From positions 7,047,966-7,111,965 of the forward strand of contig FN649727.1 in the NCBI GenBank assembly GCA_000310025.1: 64,000 bases of DNA. The letters are read 5' to 3'. Shown one piece after another: positions 1 through 12,655 of the stretch (the stretch's first letter is position 1; every line of letters begins with the position of its first letter). The notes below the pieces were generated by a model, which ran no database searches, had not been told where the DNA came from, and worked only from the letters and a program-made list of their open reading frames with translations. A program made the position numbers and the translations under genes. The DNA is from Ectocarpus siliculosus (taxonomy: Eukaryota > Sar > Phaeophyceae > Ectocarpales > Ectocarpaceae).

Positions 1-42
1 CCCCCCCTTCCCCGCTCCCCCCACGCCTGCTACGAAACTTAC

Positions 43-330
43 CCCTGTCGGGTCCAGCAGCTCTAGCCCCAGGATGGGGAAGAGTTCCTGATGCAATGCT
101 AAGAACTTGGACACTGACGGATGGGCTCCTCGCGGGAGAACCACGTACGTCGGAACCTGTTCGACGGTTACAGAACGAACCGTAACGAACGAGCGAGCCG
201 CAACGACGGCAGTTTTGTTTCCGGCGATTGAAAATCTGAAAGCTTGTCGATTCGAGGCGGACACTGCGTGCTACTACTGTTCCCGCGTTTGAAAAGTTGA
301 GAGGGTGTGTCGATTTGAGGCGGCCATCGC

Positions 331-361
<31 letters not shown>

Positions 362-596
362 GATTGTCAGATTAGAGGAACCAGCGCAGAGTCTCACCTG
401 CCAATAGGTGCCAAACGAGGAGAAAACAAACACTTGCCTTTCGGTCTTCTGCGTTCCACAGCTTGGCGACTCCCACCGCGGCCGCTAAGGAATCAAAATC
501 GGCCGACAGGTGCGTGAGCACGACGTTGTACGGCTGACCGCGGCTCACCAGCAACCCGCCTAGCCGCCCCGAGGCGGACTGTGGGCCGTGTACCAT
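43..596 (-). CDS. DHH-type phosphoesterase-like domain protein, 3' part outside window (partial)
   Basis: Two exons read on the minus strand. Exon a (596-438, if the ATG at 596 is used; another in-frame ATG lies at 638) encodes a VVLTHLSADFDSLAAAVG stretch, the first metal-binding motif of DHH-family phosphoesterases (the D-F-D and preceding H are visible). Exon b (156-43) continues in phase 0 with a VVLPRGAHPSVSKFLALH segment and ends at a consensus GTAAGT donor at 42-37. This exact order (TH..ADFD..AAAVG, then LPRGAHP, then FLALH) is what I know from the N-terminal DHH-like part of cyanobacterial poly(A) polymerase/CCA-transferase-like proteins, so a plastid-derived or plastid-targeted protein is possible; that is inference. 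The intron between the exons (157-437) has a GC donor (AAAG|GCAAGT) and contains a CTG triplet run. The rest of the protein lies left of the window, so catalytic completeness cannot be judged. Confidence 0.72.
345..362 (+). repeat. CTG triplet run inside intron
   Basis: A short (CTG)n tract with one TTG interruption just upstream. It lies in the intron of the DHH-domain gene, so it does not code for a homopolymer in that protein. Confidence 0.8.
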
Positions 597-2750
597 CAAA
601 CAAGTGGGAGAGGAGGAGAACGTCGACCAATGGACCATGAGTCTCGGGGGGGCGACGACTGTTGTCTATTGTTACGAATTCTTCAATACCCCCTAATACA
701 GGGACGCAAAACATTGATGTGTGGCTTTGGCCGGGGGGGGGCTTAGTTGGCGGTTGGCCTGTATCACTTTCATCTTCGCGTGCACCTAACCTCTCTACAG
801 GTTGCACAACGTATTTATCGACGACAGCTGGGTCGCGGTTTGTCGGGAGGAAGCGTTGCGTTTCTATTGACCAGGGTCCAGGGTACGCCCTGACGGCATC
901 CAACCAGCCAGTACCTCTAATTGCTTCACCGGACTTGCTCTTGGAATATTAGTCGTGTCCTTTGATTCACCATCGCCCGCAGCTTGCAACTACACCACCG
1001 GTACCCGTGTGGCCTTACGGCCTCTCTCACGTTAGACCTCCGATCCGAGGTCACACACAGAAGAACTACTCTGCGGTGTGTAGTCTACGCCCGAATACTA
1101 TGCGCCCGAAGGAACTCGGCCGCTCTTCTCGCTACTCAATGGTTTATTCCCACAGTCCCCCTGCCTGATACCGCTGTTAGTCTACACCTGGTTTCGAGTG
1201 GAAAGACACCGTTCTACTGCTTACATGCGAAGGGCCGCCGAATCGTGCTTTCTTCGATGCCGGCGGTGCCCAGTGGTCGCGGTGCAGCTCTTTCGACGCC
1301 GGTGCCCAAAAGCCGTACTGCACCTCTTCGAGCGGTTCCGATTCCGGTCCGGTAGCAGATAACGCCGACGATCCTTCTGGCGAACACGCCGCTGCCGGTG
1401 GGGTTGGTCTCGCAATCCTGTTGCGGCCTGCCGGGTGCGTGCCGAGTTTATGGCACCGATGTCGCCATGCCAACGGTGCGGCCAGCAAGCCAACAAACGT
1501 ACCACACTCCTTGCTGCTGCCTCTTCTCCGACTGACCGCACGGGAGACTCGCGCTACTTGCGAGTTTGAAGCTTGGCCAAGGACACCAAGCTGCAGTACG
1601 AGGGCGGCATTATATATACGGCGGAGATACCCACATGTTGCACCTTTTGCCATGTGTTGGAAGACGCGACGAGGCGATCTCTCCCGTCGTTCTCACTGCA
1701 CCGATTGTGCTCAAGCTGAGGAGGCCTCTGTCGAGAATCACTGCTGAGCTGCAAGCACCAAACACCGGGCACAAGCAGTAGTACAGCAGCCGTTGGCAGC
1801 CGCTGTGGTGTGGGAGGGGGTCCCCGCAGAATGCACACACGCGCGCCGGGTTTTCTACACACCGGATAGCGTGACTCCTTACAGGTAAAACGGCCATTGT
1901 TGACAGTCCCGCAGGCCGCAGGGCAGCAGAGCGCCGGCCGCGATTACCTCTTGTATTAGTAAGAATATCTGTGATGGTTGATGCTCATGTGCCTTCTGGT
2001 GCCACGTGTATTAATCACCTCAAGTTCTTGGCCATACGTACCCACGTGCTGTATTCTCCACGTCGGTACGTACAGCAGTATACTGCTGTAGCACCGGATC
2101 CGTTTCTTGGCGCTTCGGTTATGCTGTAGGCCAATACACGCACGTCTACATGTAGACTGGCATGAGCGGGAGTGCGCCTGCTGTCGGCTCATGGACCAAA
2201 CACTGGGATCCGTCATCGAAGGTAAGATCAATGGCTTAGAGATACCAATTTAATGGGTAACATCCGTTTTACAAGACGCTAGGGGGGTTGGAGTACACAA
2301 CGGGGGGTGATATCTTTGTCCGTATGTATCATTTTCAACGGAGAACTTTTCAATACCTTGAAATACCTGTGTTAATTAATCGATCGGCCGTGCCGAGGAG
2401 GAGGCGCGGCACCCTTGACATATTTTGTTCCCAAAAGGATTGATGCAGATTTGAATGAATGAATGAATGTGGAGGTCTTCGTGCGATGAGTGCGTTGGCC
2501 TCAAAGTAGACTATTGTACTACATGTGCATATAGTGTACGCTACCCAGTACATATTGAAAGTGTAGGGATGGGTCAAGGTGCTGCATACGTTGTAAGTGC
2601 TACGTAAGTGCACAATGATGTATCAAACTCTCAACACGATCATCGAGCGTGTGAGTGTGGAATTGTTTTTTAGAGCTCTTTCTTTCCCCTTTGACTCTGC
2701 ATGGATGGATGGCTGGCACGCCCCCCCTTTTTTCTGCACGAACGTCACAG
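597..2750. other. No supported gene
   Basis: I see no exon with family resemblance or matching splice phases. Open frames here (for example 1177-1653 minus and 984-1355 plus) are moderate in length with no motif. The 5' exon of the WW/RING gene, carrying the first tryptophan of the WW domain, should lie in the right-hand part but I could not place it. A perfect 20-bp palindrome is at 2071-2090. Confidence 0.5.
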
Positions 2751-5515
2751 CAACACTTCTACTACGATCCGTCTACTGGGCAAACAACGTGGGGCCGGTC
2801 CGTGCCACCGGAAAAAAGCACGGAGTCACTTAAAAGGGAGGGGGAGGGCAATCTGTTGGAGGGGATCTTTTTGCAACAAGCGAAAGAAACCGCGCAGCAC
2901 CATGATGTGCGCCCACGGCGAAGAAAACGTGGTGTGTCGAAAGACAGGAAGAACAATAACCGGGTTTTCGCCGATGATGACCTGCCCCAAAACGAAACAA
3001 TCGAGGACGACGAGCCCCGCAAGGTGAGAGCCTCCAACAGGCACATTGAAGTACCGTTCACGTTCGAAGTGGTGTGGCCGATTGCATCAATCTTCAAAAA
3101 TATTAGCGGTCGGCGATTTGCCAAACGATCCTTCTATCATCGAGACTTGGTGAGCTACGCTTCAAGCACACAGTGACCGCGAATCACCGCCTATGTGAGT
3201 GTGTGGGGCCGCGAACTTCAGCGCAGCTTTTCCCTCACACATCCAGCTCGTCGCCATTGTCGATTTGAACGCCTGGGGTCATGCGTATGCCGGTCTAGCC
3301 GTGGGGCAAAGGCGCTTGAAGATTTTCAAAATCGGACCGCACAGCAGATTCAATAATCAATCCTGCTTTTAGCTCACTCACCGATCTCGATGGTCGAAGG
3401 ATCGTTTGGAAATCGGGGACCGCTAATCTGTCGTGAATTGCAAGGGCTAAAATCTCAGATACTAGCATTGTACACGAGGGGGGGTGCCCGGATGGTTAGT
3501 TTGCGGTTGTAGTTTCGTGCTGGAGTTAGACTGTGGAAAACTGATATAGGGTTTCCTAGACTTCTCACAAGAGGTACTGCGATCCCCCCAGCACCCTTAA
3601 GGTGTGCGAGCATACCCGTATGAAGCACTGCTGCTGCTGTGGAGCACAGATAGATGCTAAGATAAGGCATGATACAACACACAACACACCCACCGTCCGT
3701 GGTAGAGAAAACGCAGTCGACGGAACTATTTTCGCCCCCTTGTTCAGGATTACATCAGCTTTGCCAAAGAGTACTACTTGACGGCCCCCTTCCGAGACAC
3801 GGGCGGCAAGCAAATCTGCGTGATATGCCAGAAGCGCAAGGCATCAGCCGTATTGTTTCCGTGCGAGCACAAATGTGTCTGCGCACGGTGCATCGAAAGC
3901 GAGGGCTTCGGGGCAATGAGGAAGGCGAGCGAGAGGGAAGCCCTCTGCCCCGTGTGTTGGTGAGAAAACAGGCGTTCTCTGAGCGTGCTTTTTCATTCCC
4001 GTGCCCGCTCGCGCTCGTGAGGGAAGTTGTTTGTGCCCATCACTCATGCACATATTTTAGAGGCCGTGTTTGTGTAGCCTGGAGTAGAATTAACTTCAGA
4101 ATCACCCACGACCAGAACACGAAGAAGCAGATGTCTTTGGTAGGAATTCCGCACCCTGACGTGTTGCACATTCATGCCCAAGTGCAGCCAGCAGGTGGTA
4201 TTCGTGGCTCCGTGCAGGGGCGGCGGTAAGGAGGCAGAGCTTTACTGGCGGTGGGTGGAAGAAATCAAGCCGCCGCTTCCCAAAGGTTTCCAACGAAACT
4301 TTCACAACGCGGCCATCTTGCTCCAGGTCAGAGTTTTTTTTTTTTGTAGCGAGCGTCTGTCTCCCTTCCGCGTCATCCATCCTCAGAACCTAGTTTTCAA
4401 CTCGAGCGCAGCATTCATGGATGCCAAGAAGAGAAGAGCGCGACAAACAAAAACACGAAATTCTGCGTGCGTTCGTTTTTTGTGCGTCCCTCCCATTTCC
4501 CGCCCCATGCCGCGAACTCAGATACAAACGGAGCCCGATTCGCACAAGACGTGGGATAGGCCGCCCGAAGCCGCGTGTTGCTGCATCTTATCATGACAGA
4601 CGTATGATGCAGTGCTTGAATAGAACCTTTTACGGGAATTAATGGTGGTCTTAGGATCTCTTGAGCTCTCCGGGATGCTAGAACGACACACTTTGCGTCT
4701 CGAACGCACAACACCACAAACGCAGCGCTCAGGATCGCAAAGCTTCTGAACCGAAGTCACGTCCACCGTGAATGGGCCTGGGTGTTTCAGTCGAGAGGTC
4801 GAAAAAGATCGAGGCACAAGTTGCAAACAGCAGCGGCTTTCCCGTCATCTCGAGAGAGGACTGCTGTGGGCAAAACACGTAAAAAAGTCGAGGGTACCTA
4901 AAAACACACCGTACATTCAAAGAAAACAACGCCTTCGACCAGGGCTTCTCCGCTGCAAACGTTGTACAAACGTGAGTCCACTCGGTGTGCGTGTTTGGTT
5001 GACGCCTCCCGTATCGGTTCGTTTTTTACATGCCTTTTCTGATTTTGGGCACCGTCCGAGTGCCCCCGTTGCCTGCCCAATGACCAAAACACCATATTAT
5101 TCCAACCAACCAACGACACGAACGTGATACGAATATCAATATTTCAGATATCAAAGTCGCTTCACAGGAGACCAAAAACAGGAGCTGAACACCACATCTA
5201 GACAGAGCAGGCCTCGCAAAGATGAACCGAGAGGGGCTCGAAAAACAGGCGTCATCCTTGGATCGGCGTTCGTCTGCGCCCACAAGCATGGAGCTGGGAT
5301 AAGGAGGAAGTAAAATCCACGGGCCCAGCGCTCACGTACTTTTGCTCCAGGTACCAGGAGCCATCGAGAGTGAGCAGGCCGCGCTATCGCTACAGCAGTC
5401 ATCTCACGCTGCCGCCGTGAGTGTCTGGTCCGCCTTGGGCATTACGCTTGGAACATACGCTTCGGCGCCCGCTGGTCTATCCCACGTCACCTCCCTGGAA
5501 ACCGTGTGCCAGTAG
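2751..5515 (+). CDS. WW-domain and RING-finger protein (probable E3 ubiquitin ligase)
   Basis: Hand-built exons: 2751-3023, 3748-3959, 4188-4326, then less certain pieces near 4791-4862 and 4900-4970, and a terminal exon 5351-5515 ending in TAG. The first three join with agreeing phases (0, 2, 0). Exon 1 starts with HFYYDPSTGQTTW, the second half of a WW domain (Tyr-Tyr and second Trp); the first half must be in an unplaced upstream exon. It continues into a basic then acidic linker. Exon 2 holds a C3HC4 RING: C-x2-C, C-x-H-x3-C-x2-C, then CPVC. WW domains bind proline-rich ligands and RING domains recruit E2 enzymes, so substrate selection by WW and ubiquitin transfer by RING is the likely role (inference). 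The terminal exon is Ala/Ser-rich with no recognised domain. The gene ends 375 bp from the 3' end of the convergent minus-strand gene. Confidence 0.72.
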
Positions 5516-5890
5516 TACACCTGGCCGATAATCACAAGACAGAGAGTGTGACAGTTTTCGACGAGCGTCGGGTCAAGGCCTCTTTAGCCGCCATGTCGAT
5601 CAGTGAGCCCATTGTACAAAAGCCGTCGGATAGACAAAAGAACGGCAAGACCATGGCGTAGCATTCAATTTGGGTCAAGAGGCGCGACGCTTACGCGGCG
5701 CAAAACCGAGCGCGATTGAAGAACTTCATGAGCACACACACCGCAATATCACGAATTCATGGCCCACACGGTCACTTTCCACAGCTACCGTGAAAGCGCA
5801 AGAGCGATGAAACGCCCGACCTCTCCGAAATCACACAACTGCAACCGTATCGGCGAACAGAGAGGCACGAAAAGCTGCGCGTTGCCCAAA
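5516..5890. other. Convergent intergenic region
   Basis: The gap between the stop of the WW/RING gene and the stop assigned to the minus-strand gene. It should hold both 3' UTRs and poly(A) sites. I see no clear open reading frame or motif. Confidence 0.5.
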
Positions 5891-8800
5891 TCAATCCAAC
5901 AAGCTTCGTTTGATTTCTCTGCCTTCCCTTGACCACTGCGGTACCCTCCTCAAAACACGCCTCCCACACAGAAACACGGAGAGCGAGACTAAAGGAAGGA
6001 AACGACGGGAATCGAAACCCACCTTTCCGCTCTCCGCCAGGCAAGCGCGCCATCTCCCCTCCCTCCCATCCCCGCTGCCGAAGTCTCCGTGGTGGACCTT
6101 CTCCCCGATGCCACCCCCCCTGCCCGCGGCCGTTGAATCGGCGGCACCCCCCTCTAGTCCTGGTGCTGCCGCCACCGTGCCCTTTCTCGACGAACGCTTG
6201 CCTCCGCCTCCTTTCGCCACCTTCTTGCTGGCGGCCTTCAGCTCCGCCGTAGGGGGCGGGGCAAACTCAATGCACACGGCGAAGAATTCCGACTGCGGGG
6301 AACGTCCAACAGGGGGACGGGGTCGAGCGGGACGTGACGAAAACAAACGGACAAGGGGGGTGCTAGCTTCCGTACGATCGCGATGATCGCGATCATGGAC
6401 ATGGTGGCGGTCAAGCATGTGACCTTGCACAGCAGCTGTGTCGCTTTGGGGGGGTCTGCTTCGACCGACCTTCGGCGACGGCACGGGATGGAAAAGAGAT
6501 TTTGACATCCACAACCTTCGCAACTTGCATGCATGCCGGTACCACGCTCGGGCGATTGGAGACCACTCGCGCTTGGACGAGAGAGCGCCGACAGCTTCCA
6601 GACTGCGGCGTAAACACACGCGGCGAAGAATGCGCCAAGACCAGAGGTCCGACCAGCAGGAGCCCTCTCGCGATAAACTAACTCACCGCATCTACCGCGT
6701 AAATGTCGGCGAGTTCCGCGTCAACGTACTCCGCCAGCACCCGCACATGCGGCTCCTTGATGCTCTCGTCGCTCATGTAGACACCTCTCCACAGGGCGCT
6801 CGTGAGGACGTCCATACGCTCCTCCCGAGACTCGAGGGTGTAAGCATGGTCAAACTGGAGGTTCCGGGTAAGCGCAAGGCCGACGAGGCAGGTAGAGAGA
6901 AGAACACATATGGCCGGCGAGAGAAAGAGAACACTCAGGACTGCCCAAGGGAATCGTGGGAGTAGTGCGAGGACAACGAGCCGCTGCTGCCTCGCGACTC
7001 ATCAACTGCATCTTGCAGGAGAGAGAGACAACGACAACAAAAAGTGGCAAAATAGGGCTGAGCTTGTTCTCGTTCTCGGTCCGAGGGCCCGGGTTACCAT
7101 GCCACCAACGGCATACCCACCGGTCGACAAAGCGGCTATTTAGTTACAGCGTAGACGGTCACATGGGAAACACACACGGTAGTGTGCCTGACTTACAAAG
7201 ACATGAACAACCGCTGGGTCGATTATCGGCACCAACTCAAAAGCACCACCGCGTTCCGGCAGAGCAAGGGCGAGAGCGCCCCAATGTAACTTTGGGAGAA
7301 AAGCGCTGCAGTACACACAGCGCTGGCATCCGTGGTTCCCGAGCGGCTAAAAGTATCAACAGCAAGGGCACGCGTGTCGCGCTGACTGTTACCTGCACAA
7401 GGGTGATGAACGTGTGCTGCTGAGCTTCAGCGAGATACTTCTTGAGCATCATTTCGGATACCTGTGGTTACCACGAAGCGTCGATTCAGAAGGGGAAACG
7501 TGTGATTACGGAGTGATTAGCACCTTCGTTCGGGGCTGGCTCGAAAAAAAAAAAACTGCGTGTACAGCTGAGCCAGAATCCGGCGCGGCTACACAACTCG
7601 GGAGTTCGAAGCAACAGCCAGAAAAAGCACATTCAGGTTCACCCCCTGCACCTCGCACTGCACCCCACATGGATTTGAATGCCTTTCTGTGCGACCTCGG
7701 TCTCAATCGAGGGAACGACACTTACCCAGCACTATGCTTTGGGCATCAAGGAAAGGCACGGTGCTCCATGAGTCGCGGGCAAAAACAATAAAGAAACACC
7801 TGATACTTGGTCGTGAGAAGAACGACAGAAAATACCCGGTTATCCCGTGGAGCCTCCGATGCACCAGCGCATCCATGGCTTTTGCGACAGAGGGGTCGTC
7901 ATTCGCTAGCACAGACCTAAGCATAACACGCTCCACTAAACCGTCAATAACCACAGCAGCATGTACACTACACCGCATCACCCTCTCAAGACACGGGTAC
8001 CGCTGTCGTTGGCTTTATTCCCACCTCGATGGAGCGCATCTGCCGCTTTGTCTCGCGCCACAGCTCGTCGAACAGCAGCTCCTGGACCTTCTTCCCCCGT
8101 TCCCCCTTACGGACGAAACAAAGCACCACATTGTGGATGCGTTTTAGTGCAGCGATGGGCAACAAGCGTCTGTGACACACCGATAACTGTGCGCGGATAC
8201 AATCACGGCTGCAATTACTGTCCAGACCACCTGCATGCTCCATCGATGGTGACCAGCTCACGACGCCAAACACCAGGCAATGGTCATGTGAGTGCAGAGG
8301 TTCCATAACATGAAAGCGCGAACGCAGTAGCAGCGGCGAAAGCAACAGGATTTGTTGTTGGTTTATCGCTTACGTAAAAAACCATTTTTTTTGCGAGAAA
8401 ATGCTGTCGCGTCAACCGCTTCGAGGCGAGGAGAAACTTAAAACGGGGTGGTTATCATGTTATGTGCATGCGGCGCAATTCCGACGGAAAACTGCACCGC
8501 TGCCCGTGCGACGTGCACATGCGATCTGTGTCTCTCCACCCACCTCTCGGAGTAGTCGGCGGGACATGAGCCACACGTTGGTGCTGAGCCACAAAAGCTT
8601 CGGGAGGAACTCGTTGCTGATCTTTCCATCCGAATACCACTCCGTGCACTGCTCGGCCGGGGGGGGGGGGGGGGCAAGCAAGTGGGTAGGGCATACCTGT
8701 ATTCATGCTGATTCTCGCTCCGGTGTTGAAGGTTAGTTGTCTGGCGGCATTAGGCCAATAGCATTGCCAATACCATCATGAAACGACATGCACATGTGGA

Positions 8801-9331
8801 AACCCACGAAAAAAGCATACCATAGGTGACACAAGGTATCACGCCCCCTGGATCGATTTCCAAAGTTCGATTGCTCCATGGCACAGAGGGTGACGGTGCC
8901 CAAAATGGCGGGAGGCGTTGGAACCGTCTTATCGAGAGCTTTCCGTCAACAGACCGTTCGATCCGTACATCCTCTTCGTCGTGGAGTAACTGACCTACGA
9001 AACTCGGTCCAGAAGGGTGTGGTATCTTACGTAATGCCACCTACGGTAAGAGTTTGAGAGCTATACCGAAGCGCACTTCTCGTAGCAAACCTTGGTCGTG
9101 ACGATCAGCGACTGTCCTGCGCGTGTACCCCGCAGGCAGGCGTCGCACCCTACTACCGCTGTGGCGGCTTCCAACACACCTCTGCGTTGTTGAGGCAGGT
9201 CTGCAGCATCCGCGCGGAGGACAGGGCGTTCGTGTTCTTGGTCGAGAAGACGCCCATTATCTTGTAGGGCCAGTAGAGAGGGTCAGAGGTCTTCCAGCCC
9301 CATTTCTCGTGCAGCTCGTGACTATTTACCG
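5891..9331 (-). CDS. Unrecognised conserved-looking protein, at least seven exons
   Basis: Exons read from high to low coordinates: about 9331-9180, about 8994-8840, 8648-8544, 8105-8025, about 7967-7836, 7461-7393, 6854-6687, and 6292 to a stop at 5891. The pairs 8648-8544/8105-8025 and 7461-7393/6854-6687/6292 join cleanly in phase 0 with standard donors and acceptors; the exon at 7967-7836 does not match its neighbours, so one small exon may be missing. The encoded protein is soluble, helix-rich and charged, with Trp/Leu-rich segments (YWPYKIMG; LPKLLWLSTNVWLMSRRLL; ELLFDELWRETKRQM; LTSALWRGVYMSDES). The last exon turns into a Lys/Gly/Ala-rich low-complexity tail. The helical repeats suggest a scaffold or trafficking/complex subunit, but I cannot name a family. 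No signal peptide or membrane segment is visible. Confidence 0.62.
8661..8674 (+). repeat. Poly-G run
   Basis: An uninterrupted G run just upstream (gene sense) of the exon at 8648-8544. Runs like this recur through the window and coincide with assembly breaks elsewhere. Confidence 0.8.
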
Positions 9332-12300
9332 CTGATCTCGCGGTGAAGAGAAAAATTGTCGTAAAAAGGAACGTTGTCAAAACGAAAGAGGAGGGGGTGA
9401 GAAAACGTCGTTGGGATGACGTGTGGAAGACACGTTCCACCACCGCGACGCGAGCGGTGAGGACACGTGAGATTTTTTTGTGTTGACTGTCTGCAAGCAC
9501 GGGAGAGCATCGGCAGAGGCAAGTGGACTGCTTCATGTGCCTAGATACAGCAGTGTACGAGAACGTGATGCTTGCGTGGCAGAGCCAAACTCTTCCCCAA
9601 CCTACTTTGGAAGGAAAGCACAAGTAAATGACGCTGGTTTGCGAGTGGCATTGGTCAAAATTGTGACAATGCCACGGCATTGATGCACATCATGAGGGGG
9701 GAGGGCTGTCCACAGCAACATATAACGTGCGTCCTGGACGTGAGACAGCAGTCCAAACAATACACCGAACTACAGTAGTGCGGAAAGTGTAGTCCACCCA
9801 GCAGGGCAAGTCGGCACCACTTGAAATGCACTGGAGTGGCGCCTCAATTCCTACGTCAAGTACTCAACCTGTTTGGTGTTGGTTGGTACACAGGGAATAG
9901 ATATCAAAGCAAGGTTTGTTGTGTATCCCGTGCGAGCTGCACCCATCTGGGATCTGGGGCTCCCCTGACTGGAAAGAGGGTAGGTGGGTGATTTCTTGCG
10001 TCTGACTGACAAGATGGCACGGCAACATGTTGTCTCACCGTCCTTCGCTGGCCGTTCGTCGGAGACTTGCCCACGATCATCGACCTCCGCAACCTGTCTC
10101 TGTTGGGTGGTCGTCGTGGAGGTGACCTGTCTACATGGTGCCCTCGGCAACAACTTCTGCACGGCCGCACAAGACGCCGACGCTTTGGGAGATGTTCCGC
10201 TGTTGTGCACCCGCAAGGGACAGCTCGCTAATCCTCGGGCGTTGCTCGCCTTGACGAGCGGCCGGACAAGTCGCACGGCAGCCACGACTGTATTTCTTCG
10301 AAGCCTAGTGGAATGGGGTGAATCAAACAGGCAGGGCAGAGGGGATGACAGATGAGCGATCAGCCGATAGAAAGGGTTGCTGCTGACTGACACACGGGCC
10401 GCCGTTCCCGGACAGCAGACAACAGAAAGAACGTCCTATTGACCAAATGAACTACTACAGAGCACCCAATTGTCTCCGTACATACTCACTGCATGGTCTT
10501 CCCAGGTTCCACCAGCTCCGCTCTCGGTGGTGCTACGGCTGTGTTCGAATGGCGCTGGGTGTGCCACCGTGCTGTGCTGTGCTGGTGGGTGCGTGTGCTG
10601 GTTGGCACAAATGGGGGGCTCGCAGATGAGTGAACCTATCCCCACCCCCACCCCACCCCGTGGATCATTGCGGCGAAATTAAATTTGAGCGGGACAGAAT
10701 CCACGAGGCATCGGCCAATCAGACTCCTCTATTTCACGAAGTTTCACGAGGCATGACCAATCAAAAACCTCAAAGGTCACCAAGTTCACGAAGCACGGAG
10801 GATGCGCCGCACGCACAGTCACAGCAGCAGCAGCAACCATGAGCACACACAACACAGCGATGACAAACCCTTCTGGGGGCTGGAGGTAGGCCTTCAGAGT
10901 CGAGGACCACGAGCTGACTCCTGGTGCCAGGACTGGACCTCCGGTTGGAGATCATCAATCAGCAGCGCGGCAACCCATCCATGGGGAAGCTTGAGCTTTG
11001 CCGGCCAGACCACAGGAGCTGCAACAACAGCAGCAGCAGATGCAGCCGGCGGAAGCATCGTCTCATTCGGACCAGCACTTCCACCAACCTTTCCAACATA
11101 TAGCGGAGCCAACAATGTGCCAATGGAGCCGGTGCGACTGGTCTTTTGGGACGCAACAAAAGCACGAGTCTGAGTACAGCGTGTATCTTCCGCGATCAGG
11201 TGAGAGGCCGGCAGGCCCTCCAGTTGCGCTGAGCATGGTACAAAGCATGGTAGGTGCGAATAGATAGCACTCTGTCGTTCGTGTGGTGAGAAACATGTTG
11301 AGTTGTTGTTCTTCGGAAGCCCGAGAAGATAAAAATCGAGTCACCACTGCTGCTGTGTGCATGTCTTCGCCCCCCGTGCCCATCGCCATGGTTAGGACAT
11401 CATAACCTCCGGCGTACCCCGTCCTCGCAATTACAGCACGACCCAGTCGCCCGATCTCTTTGCTGACCCGCGCTGACTACCCTATAGATATGTTAGGCGG
11501 AGCTGCCAATTAGCGTGGCCGGTAGTAGTGGAGTCTTGTGTCTGGCGAACAGGTCGAGGGTACGGCGGCGTAGTAACGCAAATTGGAATCCCGCTCAAAC
11601 GAGTTCGAATGTGGTATACACTATGTACTGCAGTAGTAGAAGGTTTGGCCATCCTGTCGGTTCCTTCGCAAGACGTCCCGAGCACATGCACGATTGAAAA
11701 AGCACAGAGTCTCACACCCGAAGGGCAGTAGCGAGCAACCTTCTGCTGTAAAACAGCATGCCGCAGCAAAGAACTCCGTGCTCTTGTCGAAGGTACAATC
11801 CCACGTGTACGCTACAGGCTTCGCCCAAAGGACAGCCAACCTCCTCACGTACAACGCTTGTTTTCGTTGGAACGGAGCACCATTTTTTTGCGCATCAAGT
11901 ACCAGGGGCGAACGTTATGCGCGGCAGTCCCAAGAAAAAGATTGAACAAGGATGCCCGAGAGCCTTCCGGTTCGCGTTTTTCTTGACGTTCTGGTGTATA
12001 TGTGGGTGTACAGCAGTACAAGTCTACGGCAGTACATGATCGTGACCCTTATTATTGCGGGGTTATTGCCTCACTCCCTTCGATGTTTGGTACAGTACTC
12101 TCATCGATACGGCGTACATTGTTTTTCGATTCGTATGGCGTTTGCCCCGTAGTTGACGGCTATTGTGTTCCTGGGACCGCGCCATTGCTGCTGCTTGATT
12201 GCGGTGGTACCAACACAACAATCGTGTTTTTCCCGACACGATGTAGCTTGTGAATGAATGATACCTTGGATGCATGAATGCATGATGGAATCGTTGCAAC

Positions 12301-12655
12301 ATCATTTCCAATGCCCATATCACGGATACGGCACCGAGTTAGAAGCCGCTGCCTGTGCTTAGGAAGTTTGACAATATGGGTCTGTGACAACTGCTCGTGC
12401 CCAGTCCGTCGAAATAGCAACGGATGCCGAGAGGGTACAGAGAGAGAGAAAGAGAGATAATGGGGAAGCGAGCCTCCCCCCTCGGCATCCTATGAGATAA
12501 CTCTCGTGCTCTGACGGATTGCAACCACCAACTCGCAAAAAACACTTGACACAAGAACTCGCTAAACGCCCCGCATGATGCATGTGTCTGCTGCTCCCTG
12601 CGGACTGGTTGGTTCGACGGTCATTGGCTCTTGGCTCGAAAGACCGGCTTGGCAG
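9332..12655. other. No supported gene; probably 5' exons or introns of the kinase
   Basis: The kinase N-lobe (glycine loop, VAxK lysine) should lie here if the 12656-13020 fragment belongs to an intact gene, but I found no exon with those motifs. A Gln-rich open frame at 10998-11267 (plus) and an open frame at 9851-10393 (minus) have no recognisable domain. Confidence 0.4.
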
